64,000 nt of DNA from an uncultured Lachnospiraceae bacterium (GCA_902761225.1 CACWJQ010000006.1:29231-93230), one strand, 5' to 3'. Counted from the stretch's first letter, positions 1-9,052 are shown. Made by a program: numbers and translations. Notes: a model not told the origin generated them from the sequence alone.

Positions 1-680
1 CTTGCGGCACTGAGTACGATATCTCCCATCACATCGAATGCGGTATCGAGGGATTTAGGCTCGTTATACCATATGTTACCCATTTCAAAGCCGCCCTTAA
101 GTACCGATGCGATATCAAAAAGACAGCAGTTCATGGTGTCCCTTCTGGAGGACATGTCATGGATATAGATATATCCGTCCCTGCACGCCTGGATCTCTTC
201 GGTGGTAAGGAAGAATTTCATGTACAGCTCTTTATTGAGCTGATTGAAGATAAGGCTTCTCTTGGTGGATACAAGGGCTGAATCGGTGTTGGAATTCTCC
301 TTGTCTCCGATATACATTATGGACTGGGATTTCTTGTAGACATCATCCAGCATCCTGACGAAGTCCTGCTTGTAATTGCGGTAATCCCTGTAGCTCTTGG
401 CTACGATGGGCTTAACCTGCTCAAGAACCTCCTCGACGATATTGTGCATCTTCGGTATGGGTATCTCGGTATCTCCAAGAGAATCAACCCTTGATATGAT
501 AAGGGTACAGATCTTCCTGTTATCCTCGTCGGTGAATTCGGTCAATGCCCTGTATGCACTCTTGCTTACGGCATTGATCACCTTCTGCACGTTGAATGCT
601 TCCCTGCTGCCATCCTTTTTGACAATGCAGACTTCACGGGATGGTTTATAAATACTGCCGTAATCGATCTCAGAAGCCAT
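1..680 (-). CDS. nrdD: Anaerobic ribonucleoside-triphosphate reductase, N-terminal part
   Basis: Partial gene: it starts at the ATG at 680 and runs off the left edge, so only about 226 N-terminal residues are visible. The start follows a strong AAGGAGG-type site. The first ~100 residues form an ATP-cone allosteric domain (the VCIVKKDGSREAFNVQKV stretch), followed by the beginning of the NrdD catalytic region, including YIHDMSSRRDTMNCCLFD. Class III reductases make deoxyribonucleoside triphosphates without oxygen, using a glycyl radical installed by NrdG. The glycyl-radical C-terminus lies outside the window. The WYL regulator gene ends 11 nt upstream, so the two are probably co-transcribed. 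The family assignment is confident. Confidence 0.9.
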   Translation of the reverse strand, partial: MASEIDYGSIYKPSREVCIVKKDGSREAFNVQKVINAVSKSAYRALTEFTDEDNRKICTLIISRVDSLGDTEIPIPKMHNIVEEVLEQVKPIVAKSYRDYRNYKQDFVRMLDDVYKKSQSIMYIGDKENSNTDSALVSTKRSLIFNQLNKELYMKFFLTTEEIQACRDGYIYIHDMSSRRDTMNCCLFDIASVLKGGFEMGNIWYNEPKSLDTAFDVMGDIVLSAA

Positions 681-691
681 AGAGCTCCTCC

Positions 692-1669
692 TTAATATTT
701 TGCAATTATACTTTTCAGATAATTCCTGTACTCATCTATGACATTATCAGGTCCCGCAAGAAGCACCTCGCCTCCAAGGCCCGAAAGCCATCCGTAGAAC
801 AGCGCACTCACATAACACTTTGTCCTTACAAGGACTCTCCCGGGCTTTCCCGGTCTCTGAGACACATCGGTACCGAACCTGTCATATGCGATACCGATCA
901 GTTCCTCGGGAAGATCAAGGGTTATGGTCTCAAGTCTTCCTCCGTACATGGAGAATGTCTCCTCCACATATGATGACATATCTATGCTCTCGAAATCCTT
1001 CCTGCCTTCCCTGCGCAGATCGGTCATGCTTACATGGCGCATTTTGTCGACCCTGAAATGCTTCATTTTTCCAGCAGACGCATCATAAGCCATAAGGTAA
1101 TAATTCTGATCCTGCCATATGAGTGCCCAGGGACTGAGGATCCTCTTTTCATCTCCCTTGGTAACGAGCTTTTTATCCTTGCCCCATACAAGATATTCAA
1201 ATTCAACCTTGCTGTCCGCCAGAATGGCTCTTGAAAGAGTGTCCACATTGTAGAGAACATCCTCATTGGGAGTCTTGGAATCCGACGAATAGATCTGCCT
1301 TATCATGGATGAAGCCATGTAAGAGCTTGTAAGCTTCTGAAGCTTATCCGCAAGTATCCTGGTCTTACCCTGTGAGATGAACTTGGATGAATATACCGCA
1401 TCTGCAAGAAGCCTCAATTCGGCATCTTCAAAATCCCTCGATACAAGCTTATAGCCACCGCCCGAACCGGAAGGTTCATGGATTATGTCATATCCTGCAT
1501 CAACAAGCGAAGCTATGTCATTGTACAGAGTCTTCCTGTCACACTTAAGGCCCTCTTTTCTGATGCGCTCCATGATCTCATCAGCCTTAAGAACATGATC
1601 CTCATCCGTCTCGCTTTTCAGGATCTCCAGAATAAGAAGTATCCTGGTCTTGTTATTATAATTATTCAT
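692..1669 (-). CDS. WYL-domain transcriptional regulator (HTH_11 type)
   Basis: About 325 residues. The N-terminus (roughly 5-70) is a winged helix-turn-helix of the HTH_11/DeoR-like kind, with a DRKTLYNDIASLVDAGYDI recognition segment. The second half is a WYL ligand-binding domain (WALIWQDQNYYLMAYD, then FRVDKMRHV) with a C-terminal WCX-like extension. Such proteins are local regulators that sense nucleotides or other small ligands. I place the start at the ATG at 1669, preceded closely by GAAGGG; an in-frame GTG at 1690 would add seven residues but has no ribosome site. It sits directly upstream of nrdD, so control of nrdD or autoregulation is possible but not shown. The ligand is unknown. 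Confidence 0.8.
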   Translation of the reverse strand: MNNYNNKTRILLILEILKSETDEDHVLKADEIMERIRKEGLKCDRKTLYNDIASLVDAGYDIIHEPSGSGGGYKLVSRDFEDAELRLLADAVYSSKFISQGKTRILADKLQKLTSSYMASSMIRQIYSSDSKTPNEDVLYNVDTLSRAILADSKVEFEYLVWGKDKKLVTKGDEKRILSPWALIWQDQNYYLMAYDASAGKMKHFRVDKMRHVSMTDLRREGRKDFESIDMSSYVEETFSMYGGRLETITLDLPEELIGIAYDRFGTDVSQRPGKPGRVLVRTKCYVSALFYGWLSGLGGEVLLAGPDNVIDEYRNYLKSIIAKY

Positions 1670-1700
1670 ATCCCTTCGCTGTCCGTGCACATAAATGTAA

Positions 1701-1731
1701 AAAAGGATACGAAAGCAATCCGTATCCTTTT
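1701..1731 (-). terminator. Intrinsic terminator after the small membrane protein
   Basis: A perfect 11-bp stem (AAAAGGATACG paired with CGTATCCTTTT, 9-nt loop) is followed on the minus strand by a run of T. It lies 12 nt past the stop of the 1743-1919 gene and separates it from the WYL regulator. Confidence 0.8.
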
Positions 1732-1742
1732 ATATCTGTTCA

Positions 1743-1919
1743 TTAAACGGAACCGGCCTTGGAATCACCATCTGACGCAGAAACACTGCCGCCTTTTGCA
1801 TCCTTCCGTCCCCTGAGTAATCTTCCGACGGTAAAGCCCAGAGCAGCTACGATCACTATTATCACTATAAGAAGCAGGTAACTCAAAAATGAACCTATAA
1901 ATGCACCAGCCATTATCAT
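1743..1919 (-). CDS. Small single-pass membrane protein
   Basis: About 58 residues beginning MIMAGAFIGSF. One strongly hydrophobic segment (residues ~9-30, LLLIVIIVIVAALGF) is followed by a basic RLLRGRKD stretch and a short polar Ser/Asp-rich tail, which suggests an N-out/C-in membrane anchor. The reading frame extends upstream to 1934, but an AGGAGG box sits inside that extension, 4-5 nt before the ATG at 1919, so the shorter start is preferred. It has its own terminator at 1701-1731. Short proteins of this layout are common in Clostridia and are often labelled misleadingly as 'vanadium nitrogenase'; no function can be read from the sequence. Confidence 0.65.
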   Translation of the reverse strand: MIMAGAFIGSFLSYLLLIVIIVIVAALGFTVGRLLRGRKDAKGGSVSASDGDSKAGSV

Positions 1920-2024
1920 ATAACCTCCTGCCATGCCATGACCATATCACCTATGACATCTTCTATATTTTGTAACGGGCAAGCCCGTAAAAGTCCGGAA
2001 AATACAGTATTTAGTATACCTTTT

Positions 2025-3704
2025 TTATACTTTTACAGTCAAGTCCGAGCATATCTCTTCGCTCTCGGCAATGATACTCTCAGGAAAGCCGTTTTTACGA
2101 AGGAGTGCTATGGCATTCCTGCTGTTTGTGGGGCCCTTTTCCAGTCTGTAGGTAAAGGTCACATCATCATCCGTTATATCCTCAGTGAAATGCACATTCT
2201 CATACATGTCCGAAACCATGGATGTCAATTCCAGATCATGTGTTGCGGCAAATACTATCACTTTAAGCTGAGCCAGATATTTAAGCACGGCACAGGATGC
2301 GGAGATTCTCTCCGAGGTGTTGGTTCCCCTGAGTATCTCGTCTATAAAGCATATAACGGGTCTGCCCTCTGCGGATGCAGCATCCACGATCCTCTTTAGA
2401 CTCCGTATTTCTGCCATGAAATAGCTCTCCCCTTTCAGGATGTTGTCGTTCACGGCTATGGAGGAATAGATCCTGAACATGGAAGCTGAGTAGAAGGACG
2501 CCGCACATGTTGCAACAGTCTGTGCCAGGATCGCATTTACCGCGATCATCCTCATATATGTGGATTTTCCGCTGGCATTCGATCCGGTGATCAGCACACC
2601 GCCACTGCTGCAGGCATCATTGGCAACAGGTTTTTCTATCAGGGGATTAAACCCGCCCCTGATATCAACCGATGCTTCCTCTTTAAATTCAGGAGTACAC
2701 CATCCGCCCTTTGTCTCCAGATATGCTCTGTATGAAGCGATCGCAAGGCACATATCCAGATATCCCACAGTCCTGTAGGCACTCATTATCTTATCCCGGT
2801 CTTTGGAAACGCCTGACAGAAGAAATGCACAGGCGATAAGGTCAAAATGGAATAAAAGATTGATGTATGTAAAGAGCATCGAGAAAATCCCGCCTGATGA
2901 GTTGGGACCTGAATTTATCACAAAAGAAGTAAGTATATTCTTCTTCCTGAGGGACTTAAGGTCGGATGACAATGCTCCTATAAGCTCTCCCGTCTCTTTC
3001 TTTGCGCCTTCCGGAAGAAGCCTTCCCATCTGGGACAGCCTCATTATCATCGACATTCCGCACAGTCTGTCTTCCGCATCCTTTCTTAGTTTGAAGTAGG
3101 ATGATATCTGCAGCAGAAGCACTGCGATAAGAAATGCCAGTCCGACCATGGGCTTTATGAACATTATAAAAATGATCACGATGTAATAAAGATCGCACAG
3201 TATGTGAAAAAAGGGATTGATGAACTTCCCGGCACCAAGAATATGCTCCAGGTATCCGGGAAGGGATCTGTCCTTAACAAATCCCAGTTCTCCGAATGCG
3301 GTCCCCAGTGAAAGCCTGAGACCTTCATCCTCCGATAATTCCCTTACAGTTCTGTCGATCCTTGCAATATCATCCGGAGATGATGAGATATCATGAAGTC
3401 CGGAGAACAGAAATTCTTCACCTGCTGATGAACGGCAGGTATCCATCTGAAGGAATATATCCTCCATTCCTGCATCCGACCAGGTCAGTTCGTCGATCAT
3501 GCTTACGCAGGATCCGTCCTTCTTCATTATCTCCATATTTCTGACAAGAGCCTTCCTGCGGTTTTCAGTGATCTTCTTTTTAGATGCTCTGCCAAAGGAA
3601 TCCTTAATGGAAGCTTTTATATGCTCTCTTTCGGATACCTTCATCCTGTATCCGCTGACAGCCAGGGCGATTATCAGTATTGCTGCAAAAATAAGACCGT
3701 ACAT
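2025..3704 (-). CDS. Membrane-anchored MutS-family ATPase
   Basis: About 559 residues from the ATG at 3704. Numbered on the longer frame that starts at 3758: a transmembrane segment (~19-37), a helical middle, two closely spaced hydrophobic segments (~184-222) and a C-terminal MutS domain V ATPase. That domain has Walker A GSNASGKST (392-400), Walker B VICFIDE (~468-474) and the RGTNTSERI dimer/ATPase signature. It lacks the MutS N-terminal mismatch-binding domain with its Phe-X-Glu motif and also MutS2's Smr nuclease, so a role in classical mismatch repair is unlikely. The 3704 start has AAGGAG about 12 nt upstream; the 3758 ATG lies in a hairpin loop without a ribosome site. The function of this family is not established. 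Confidence 0.75.
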   Translation of the reverse strand: MYGLIFAAILIIALAVSGYRMKVSEREHIKASIKDSFGRASKKKITENRRKALVRNMEIMKKDGSCVSMIDELTWSDAGMEDIFLQMDTCRSSAGEEFLFSGLHDISSSPDDIARIDRTVRELSEDEGLRLSLGTAFGELGFVKDRSLPGYLEHILGAGKFINPFFHILCDLYYIVIIFIMFIKPMVGLAFLIAVLLLQISSYFKLRKDAEDRLCGMSMIMRLSQMGRLLPEGAKKETGELIGALSSDLKSLRKKNILTSFVINSGPNSSGGIFSMLFTYINLLFHFDLIACAFLLSGVSKDRDKIMSAYRTVGYLDMCLAIASYRAYLETKGGWCTPEFKEEASVDIRGGFNPLIEKPVANDACSSGGVLITGSNASGKSTYMRMIAVNAILAQTVATCAASFYSASMFRIYSSIAVNDNILKGESYFMAEIRSLKRIVDAASAEGRPVICFIDEILRGTNTSERISASCAVLKYLAQLKVIVFAATHDLELTSMVSDMYENVHFTEDITDDDVTFTYRLEKGPTNSRNAIALLRKNGFPESIIAESEEICSDLTVKV

Positions 3705-3739
3705 CCTGTAGAAACACTCCTTACAGATAAGACAAATAT

Positions 3740-3767
3740 CCCTGCCGGATTTCTTCATCCGGCAGGG
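3740..3767 (-). terminator. Hairpin between permease and MutS-like gene
   Basis: A perfect 11-bp inverted repeat (CCCTGCCGGAT, 6-nt loop, ATCCGGCAGGG) lies 8 nt past the permease stop. The tail is only moderately T-rich (ATATTTG), so it could be a weak terminator, an attenuator or a 3'-end stabiliser. The loop contains the first in-frame ATG of the MutS-like frame, which argues that this ATG is not the real start. Confidence 0.55.
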
Positions 3768-3775
3768 TCATGTGA

Positions 3776-5140
3776 TCAGAGAACAATGTACTTGATGATG
3801 AAGAGCACCGCAAGCACGTACATGAGAGGCTTGATCTTCTTACTGTTACCGGTGAAGAGATTGATAACAACATAAGAGATAACTCCGATGCAGATACCGT
3901 CTGAGATACTGTAGACAAGGGGCATTACCAGCAGTGCAAGGAATGCGGGAATGCTCTCTGTGGGCTCCTTGAAATTGATGCCTGTTATGGCACTCATCAT
4001 AAGGAAGCCTACAAATATCAGTGCCGGTGCCGTGGCAAAACCGGGTATTGATATGAACAAAGGAGAAAGGATAAGGGCTACAAGGAAAAGAAGTCCTGTA
4101 ACTACGGATGAAAGTCCGGTACGTCCTCCGGCAGATATTCCGGATGAACTCTCAACAAAGGTAGTGGTGGTAGATGTTCCGAGAACAGCACCTGTGCTTG
4201 TTGCGATGGCATCTGCAAGAAGCGCGGGACGGATACGGGGAAGTCTGCCTTCCTTGTCCAGCATGTCAGCTTTGTCCGCACATCCGATAAGAGTTCCGAG
4301 AGTATCGAAGACATCAACGAACAGGAATGCGAAAAGAACAACTACAAAATCAAGAACCTTGAAGTTTTCAAATGCCTGTGCAGAGAAGCATGCACCGAAG
4401 GTCTGTCCAAGGGACGCAAAATTGAAATCTGTAAAGCTTGAAGGAATGGTTGAATAGAAACCATCTGCGGGGGCAGGAACATACACATGACAGAGCTCAA
4501 GGATGATACCGAGTATCCATGTTGCAAAGATTCCGATGAGGATCGAGCCCTTGACCTTATTGGTGTTGAGGATCGCTATGATAAGGGTTCCGATGATGGT
4601 AAGAAGAGCCCATACTCCGATGGTTGAGAAGCTCTTATTGAAGCTTACTATGGTAACAAGAGTGGACTCTTTATACACAACGATCTTACCGTTCTGAAGT
4701 CCTATGAAGGCAACAAAGAGTCCGATACCTACAGATACGCCCTTTTTGAGCTGAAGCGGTATGGCATTAAATATCGCCTCACGTACAGGAGTAACTGAAA
4801 GGACTACGAATATAAGTCCCTCTACAAAGACGGCAAACAGGGCAAACTGCCAGGAATATCCCATGGAACCGCATACCGTATATGCAAAATATGCATTGAG
4901 TCCCAGTCCGGGAGCAAGTGCAAAGGGATAATTAGCTAGAAACGCCATACATATGGTACCGATAAATGCGGAAAGAGCCGTTGCCATGAGAACAGCCTCT
5001 TTGTTCATTCCCGAATCTCCGAGGATCGCCGGATTCACGGCCAGTATATAAGCCATGGCCATAAAGGTTGTGATACCGGCAATGATCTCAGTCTTTACAT
5101 CCGTACCGTTTGCCTTCAGTTTAAATTGTTTTTCGAGCAT
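3776..5140 (-). CDS. pbuG: NCS2-family guanine/hypoxanthine permease (AzgA/PbuG-like)
   Basis: 454 residues with roughly 12-14 hydrophobic segments. Near the N-terminus is the AGITTFMAMAYILAVNP signature of the AzgA/PbuG branch (COG2252), which imports hypoxanthine, guanine or adenine by proton symport. The open frame extends 51 codons further upstream into the preceding gene, but an AAAGGAG box sits 7 nt before the ATG at 5140, giving the standard family N-terminus (MLEKQFKLKANGTDVKTE). It is the last gene after the deaminase, cdd and punA, so the group fits purine salvage. The exact base specificity cannot be read here. Confidence 0.88.
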   Translation of the reverse strand: MLEKQFKLKANGTDVKTEIIAGITTFMAMAYILAVNPAILGDSGMNKEAVLMATALSAFIGTICMAFLANYPFALAPGLGLNAYFAYTVCGSMGYSWQFALFAVFVEGLIFVVLSVTPVREAIFNAIPLQLKKGVSVGIGLFVAFIGLQNGKIVVYKESTLVTIVSFNKSFSTIGVWALLTIIGTLIIAILNTNKVKGSILIGIFATWILGIILELCHVYVPAPADGFYSTIPSSFTDFNFASLGQTFGACFSAQAFENFKVLDFVVVLFAFLFVDVFDTLGTLIGCADKADMLDKEGRLPRIRPALLADAIATSTGAVLGTSTTTTFVESSSGISAGGRTGLSSVVTGLLFLVALILSPLFISIPGFATAPALIFVGFLMMSAITGINFKEPTESIPAFLALLVMPLVYSISDGICIGVISYVVINLFTGNSKKIKPLMYVLAVLFIIKYIVL

Positions 5141-5180
5141 CACATTACTCCTTTCTCTTTGCAAAAGAGATTTACTGGAT

Positions 5181-6503
5181 TTATACGCTGCCTGACAGGA
5201 TCCTCTTTGTTCTTTCGGAACACCTGCGGATAATATCATCCGGATCATATCCGAGATTAAATTCACCGTTACGGTAAAGGATCTTTCCAGCACACATTGT
5301 CATTATAACATTAGATGCCGAGCCTGCATAAACAATATTTTTTACGATATTATTAAGAGGCTGCATATTGGGGCTGTTAAGGTCAAGCAGTATAAGGTCC
5401 GCAGGCTTTCCGGGGGTCACAAGCCCGGAATCCTCCAGTCCCATGCACTCTGCAGAGCCCTTCACAGCCATATCCAGTATAAATGAAGCATCCATACATG
5501 CGGCATCGTTTTCCGCCAGTTTACATAATACGCTTGTAAGATACATCTCCTTGAACATGTTGAGGGAATTATTGCTGGCGGGCCCGTCGGTTCCCATTGC
5601 AAGCTTCACCTTTTTATCATAGAGCTTCTTAAGAGGAGCTATACCGCTTGCAAGCTTACAGTTGGATCCGGAATTGATGACTACTCTTATGCCCTTTTGG
5701 GCAGCGATATCCATCTCCTCATCGGTCAGGTGGACTCCGTGGTATATTCCGCCTCCGTTTTCAAATACTCCCAGATGATCAAGGTACTTAAGCGGTGTTT
5801 CACCGTTTCTTGCGATGCAGTCTTCCACCTCAGACCTTGTTTCGGACAGATGACAGAACACAGGCGCCTTACAGGATGCGGCCATCTCGGAAACCGCCTC
5901 CAGCTTTTTTCTGTCCGTTGTATATTCCGCATGGAATCCTATCCTGTATCCTATCAGCGGATCATACTCATTAAGCCTTTTGAACTCATCGGTCAGTTCC
6001 TCTATGGATGAAGTAAAATCATTGAGCCCCGATACGATCACGGCTCTCATTCCGGCTTCGGCAAAAACCTTCGCCGTAACATCCGGTCTGAGATACATAT
6101 CCATGGCGGAAACCGTACCCCCTGACACATACTCCATTATGGCAAGCCTTGTAAAATCGGCTATGTCATCATCGTTAAGTCTGGCTTCGTTAGGGAAAAT
6201 ATCCTCCCTGAGCCAGTCAGGTGTCGGCTTATCATCTGCAAGGGATCTTAAAAATGTCATTGCGGAATGGGTATGTGCATTATTAAATCCTCTCATCAGA
6301 AGATTGCCCTTACAGTCTATCTCCGAATCAGATAAACAAAGAGACTGTTCCCGGGTATCATTACATGAATCCCGGGAGCCGTCTCCTTCATCATCATATA
6401 TTACCTTTTCGATCAGACCGTCAGATACGTGTACTTCACCGTTACGAATACTGTGAGAGTTGTTCAGATCCAGGATACGGGCATTGTAAAGACGTATCTT
6501 CAT
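5181..6503 (-). CDS. mtaD: Amidohydrolase, MTA/SAH (adenosine-type) deaminase family
   Basis: About 440 residues with an amidohydrolase TIM-barrel. Metal-binding NAHTHSAM lies near residue 81, followed by the H-x-E region (PVFCHLSET), GVHLTDEE and the GTDGPASNNSLNM loop carrying the last metal Asp. The family (MtaD/SsnA/TrzN) hydrolytically deaminates methylthioadenosine, S-adenosylhomocysteine or adenosine; the NNSLNM loop is typical of MtaD-like members. Start is the ATG at 6503, six nt after a GAGG box and 8 nt after the cdd stop; an upstream GTG at 6515 would overlap cdd. Its position with punA and a purine permease supports adenosine-type substrates. Guanine deamination is less likely but not excluded. 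Confidence 0.8.
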   Translation of the reverse strand: MKIRLYNARILDLNNSHSIRNGEVHVSDGLIEKVIYDDEGDGSRDSCNDTREQSLCLSDSEIDCKGNLLMRGFNNAHTHSAMTFLRSLADDKPTPDWLREDIFPNEARLNDDDIADFTRLAIMEYVSGGTVSAMDMYLRPDVTAKVFAEAGMRAVIVSGLNDFTSSIEELTDEFKRLNEYDPLIGYRIGFHAEYTTDRKKLEAVSEMAASCKAPVFCHLSETRSEVEDCIARNGETPLKYLDHLGVFENGGGIYHGVHLTDEEMDIAAQKGIRVVINSGSNCKLASGIAPLKKLYDKKVKLAMGTDGPASNNSLNMFKEMYLTSVLCKLAENDAACMDASFILDMAVKGSAECMGLEDSGLVTPGKPADLILLDLNSPNMQPLNNIVKNIVYAGSASNVIMTMCAGKILYRNGEFNLGYDPDDIIRRCSERTKRILSGSV

Positions 6504-6511
6504 ACATTTCC

Positions 6512-6934
6512 TCACTTCATAGAATCTGATGTAAAAGCCTCGGGAAGCAGTTCTCCCAGCTTATATATCTTCCTGTCATCTATGCTCTTGGCCACGATAA
6601 CCATCATATCGCTGCCGCCGAACTCTGAAAGGAACTGTCTGCATACACCGCAGGGATATGCATAATCCCTGACCTCTGATGCATCCCTGGGCGCTCCTGC
6701 TATGGCGATGGCCTTGAAAACCCTCTCACCTTCGGATACTGCCTTAAGTGCGGCACATCTCTCGGCACATATGGTGGCCCCATACGAGGAATTCTCCACA
6801 TTACAGCCTCTGAAGATATCACCGCTTCCGGTAAGAAGCGCCGCCCCAACCGCATATCCTGAGTAGGGGCAGTAGGATCTGGTCCTTGCTTCAAACGCGT
6901 TAACTATCAGTTCGGAAATCTTATCGTCTTCCAT
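6512..6934 (-). CDS. cdd: Cytidine deaminase
   Basis: 140 residues, the usual length of homotetrameric cytidine deaminases. The zinc site is complete: the Cys-Ala-Glu catalytic motif (ATICAERCA, with Cys as first ligand and Glu as proton shuttle) and the second pair of Cys ligands in PCGVCRQFL. It converts cytidine and deoxycytidine to uridine and deoxyuridine in pyrimidine salvage. The start at 6934 follows an AGGGGG sequence that contains the end of punA, so translation is probably coupled. Nothing unusual in length or residues. Confidence 0.95.
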   Translation of the reverse strand: MEDDKISELIVNAFEARTRSYCPYSGYAVGAALLTGSGDIFRGCNVENSSYGATICAERCAALKAVSEGERVFKAIAIAGAPRDASEVRDYAYPCGVCRQFLSEFGGSDMMVIVAKSIDDRKIYKLGELLPEAFTSDSMK

Positions 6935-6942
6935 ATGACCCC

Positions 6943-7764
6943 CTAGAATGCAGCTATGGAGCTTCTTACCAGTTCTTCAAATCTTCTGGATACGGAATCT
7001 GCAGCTCTCTGGACTTCCTCATGATTGAGTTCTTCACCGGTTATCCCTGCAGCCATATTGCTTATAACAGATATTCCGCATATTCTCATTCCGGCATGTC
7101 TGGCCGCAATGGCCTCAACTGCAGTGCTCATTCCAACGGCGCTTCCGCCAAGGAGTCTGAGTGCCTTCACATCAGAGGGAGACTCATATGAAGGACCGCT
7201 GACCTGTACATACACACCCTTGAAAAGCTCACTATTTAGCTTTGCCGCAGTATCTGTGATGATATCGCACAGCTCTCTGTCATAGATCCTGGTCATATCG
7301 GGGAACCTTGTGCCCAGTTCCTCCACGTTGGGACCCACAAGCGGATTCCTTACGAATATGGAGATCTGGTCCTCTATCATCATAAGGCATCCGGGATGGA
7401 AGCTCTCATTTATCCCACCTGCAGTGTTTGTCAGAAACAGTATCTTAGCTCCAAGCATATGCATGAGTCTTACAGGCATGACCACATCCGAAGGTTCATA
7501 TCCTTCGTACATATGCACTCTGCCCTTCATGCATACAACCTTTTTGTCACCGTCATATCCGAATATGAACTTGCCCGAATGCCCCTGTACTGTCGATACC
7601 GGGAAGCCGGGAATATCCGAATAAGGTATCTCACATACGGTCTTTATTCCGTCCGCATAGGAACCGAGGCCCGATCCAAGGATCAGAGCGACCTCAGGTT
7701 CAAAATCTGTTATGGATCTTACTGTCAGAAGGGCCTGTTCAAGCTTTTCATATTCTTTACTCAT
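6943..7764 (-). CDS. punA: Purine nucleoside phosphorylase
   Basis: 273 residues, matching the trimeric PNP family (PunA/PNP I). Visible are the phosphate-binding LILGSGLGSYA near the N-terminus, VQGHSGKFIFG, the TNTAGGIN loop and the purine/ribose-binding GPSYESPSDVKALR and VGMSTAVEA region. It phosphorolyses inosine and guanosine to the free base plus ribose-1-phosphate in the cytosol. Its ATG overlaps the tyrS stop by four bases (ATGA), indicating translational coupling. Downstream deaminase genes would feed it inosine, and the permease handles the bases. Confidence 0.95.
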   Translation of the reverse strand: MSKEYEKLEQALLTVRSITDFEPEVALILGSGLGSYADGIKTVCEIPYSDIPGFPVSTVQGHSGKFIFGYDGDKKVVCMKGRVHMYEGYEPSDVVMPVRLMHMLGAKILFLTNTAGGINESFHPGCLMMIEDQISIFVRNPLVGPNVEELGTRFPDMTRIYDRELCDIITDTAAKLNSELFKGVYVQVSGPSYESPSDVKALRLLGGSAVGMSTAVEAIAARHAGMRICGISVISNMAAGITGEELNHEEVQRAADSVSRRFEELVRSSIAAF

Positions 7765-8984
7765 GAAGTCACCTTTTTATATGCTTTCTTACCGCGTCTT
7801 ACGATCCTGCCGTCCTTAAGATCATCTGCGGAATAAAGTGTCTTAACGTCAGTAACCTTCTCATCGTCTACGGTTACACCGCCCTGTTCCACGGCACGGC
7901 GCGCTTCGTTCCTGGTGGGGCAAAGACCCGCCTTTACAAGGATCCCGAGAATATCGATCATGCCGTCACGATAATCTGCCTCTTCTATCTTAACAGTGGG
8001 GATATCTGCATTTGAAAGGTCACCGCCTCCGAAAAGAGCTGCTGAACCCGCCTCTGCCTTATCAGCCTCTTCCTTGCCGTGAACGAGCTCTGTAAGCTCA
8101 TGGGCAAGTATCTTCTTGGCATCATTGATTCTTGAAGCATCCCACTTTTCAATCTCCTCGATCTGCTCAAGGGGAAGGAATGTGAGCATTCTCAGGCACT
8201 TAAATACATCCGCATCTCCCACATTTCTCCAGTACTGGTAGAAATCAAAGGGTGAAGTCTTATTGGGATCGAGCCATACTGCATTTCCTGCTGTCTTACC
8301 CATCTTATTGCCGTTGGAATCCGTAAGAAGGGTAATGGTCATGGCATGGGCATCCTTGCCAAGCTTTCTTCTGATGAGCTCGGTGCCGCCCAGCATGTTG
8401 CTCCACTGGTCATCTCCGCCGAACTCAAGATTGCAGTTGTACTTCTGGAACATGTAATAGAAGTCGTAGGACTGCATTATCATGTAGTTAAACTCAAGGA
8501 AGGAAAGTCCCTTCTCCATTCTCTGCTTATAGCATTCGGCTCTGAGCATGTTGTTGACAGAAAAGCATGCACCAACCTCACGAAGAAGCTCGATATAGTT
8601 AAGGTTCATGAGCCAGTCGGCATTATTGACCATTATGGCTTTTCCTTCACCGAAATCGATGAACTTCTCCATCTGCTTCTTGAAGCACTCTGCGTTATGA
8701 TCGATATCTTCCCTGGTAAGCATCTTTCTCATATCGGATCTGCCCGAGGGGTCACCGATCATGGTGGTGCCTCCGCCTATAAGAGCAATCGGCTTATTGC
8801 CTGCTTCCTGAAGTCTCTTCATGAGAGTAAGAGCCATGAAATGACCCGCTGTAAGAGAATCGGCAGTACAGTCAAACCCGATATAAAAGGTTGCCTTACC
8901 GTTGTTAACCAGTTCTCTTATCTCGTTCTCGTCCGTAAGCTGGGCAATAAGTCCTCTTGCCTGCAGCTCTTCATAAATACCCAT
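7761..8984 (-). CDS. tyrS: Tyrosyl-tRNA synthetase
   Basis: 407 residues. The class I Rossmann core has a HIGH-like motif within GFDCTADSLTAGHFMAL, the tyrosine/tRNA region DQWSNMLGG, and a KMSKS-like loop in NGNKMGKTAGNAVWLDP. The C-terminus (~340-407) is an S4-like RNA-binding domain (ILVKAGLCPTRNEARRAVEQGGV). It charges tRNA-Tyr. A near-consensus promoter lies just upstream (9053-9081); the leader is under 70 nt, too short for a T-box. It heads the nucleoside-salvage genes, overlapping punA by 4 nt, so synthetase and salvage enzymes are probably made from one transcript. Confidence 0.95.
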   Translation of the reverse strand: MGIYEELQARGLIAQLTDENEIRELVNNGKATFYIGFDCTADSLTAGHFMALTLMKRLQEAGNKPIALIGGGTTMIGDPSGRSDMRKMLTREDIDHNAECFKKQMEKFIDFGEGKAIMVNNADWLMNLNYIELLREVGACFSVNNMLRAECYKQRMEKGLSFLEFNYMIMQSYDFYYMFQKYNCNLEFGGDDQWSNMLGGTELIRRKLGKDAHAMTITLLTDSNGNKMGKTAGNAVWLDPNKTSPFDFYQYWRNVGDADVFKCLRMLTFLPLEQIEEIEKWDASRINDAKKILAHELTELVHGKEEADKAEAGSAALFGGGDLSNADIPTVKIEEADYRDGMIDILGILVKAGLCPTRNEARRAVEQGGVTVDDEKVTDVKTLYSADDLKDGRIVRRGKKAYKKVTS

Positions 8985-9052
8985 TACCTTGTTTCTCCTT
9001 ACTTTGTTTTTATTACATTACCTGACTCCGCCGGTAATCTTTATTTTCACTG

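Noticed and set aside
1975-1988. ACGGGC-AA-GCCCGT hairpin as terminator after the MutS-like gene
   Set aside because: It has only a 2-nt loop and no T-run on the minus strand; not called.
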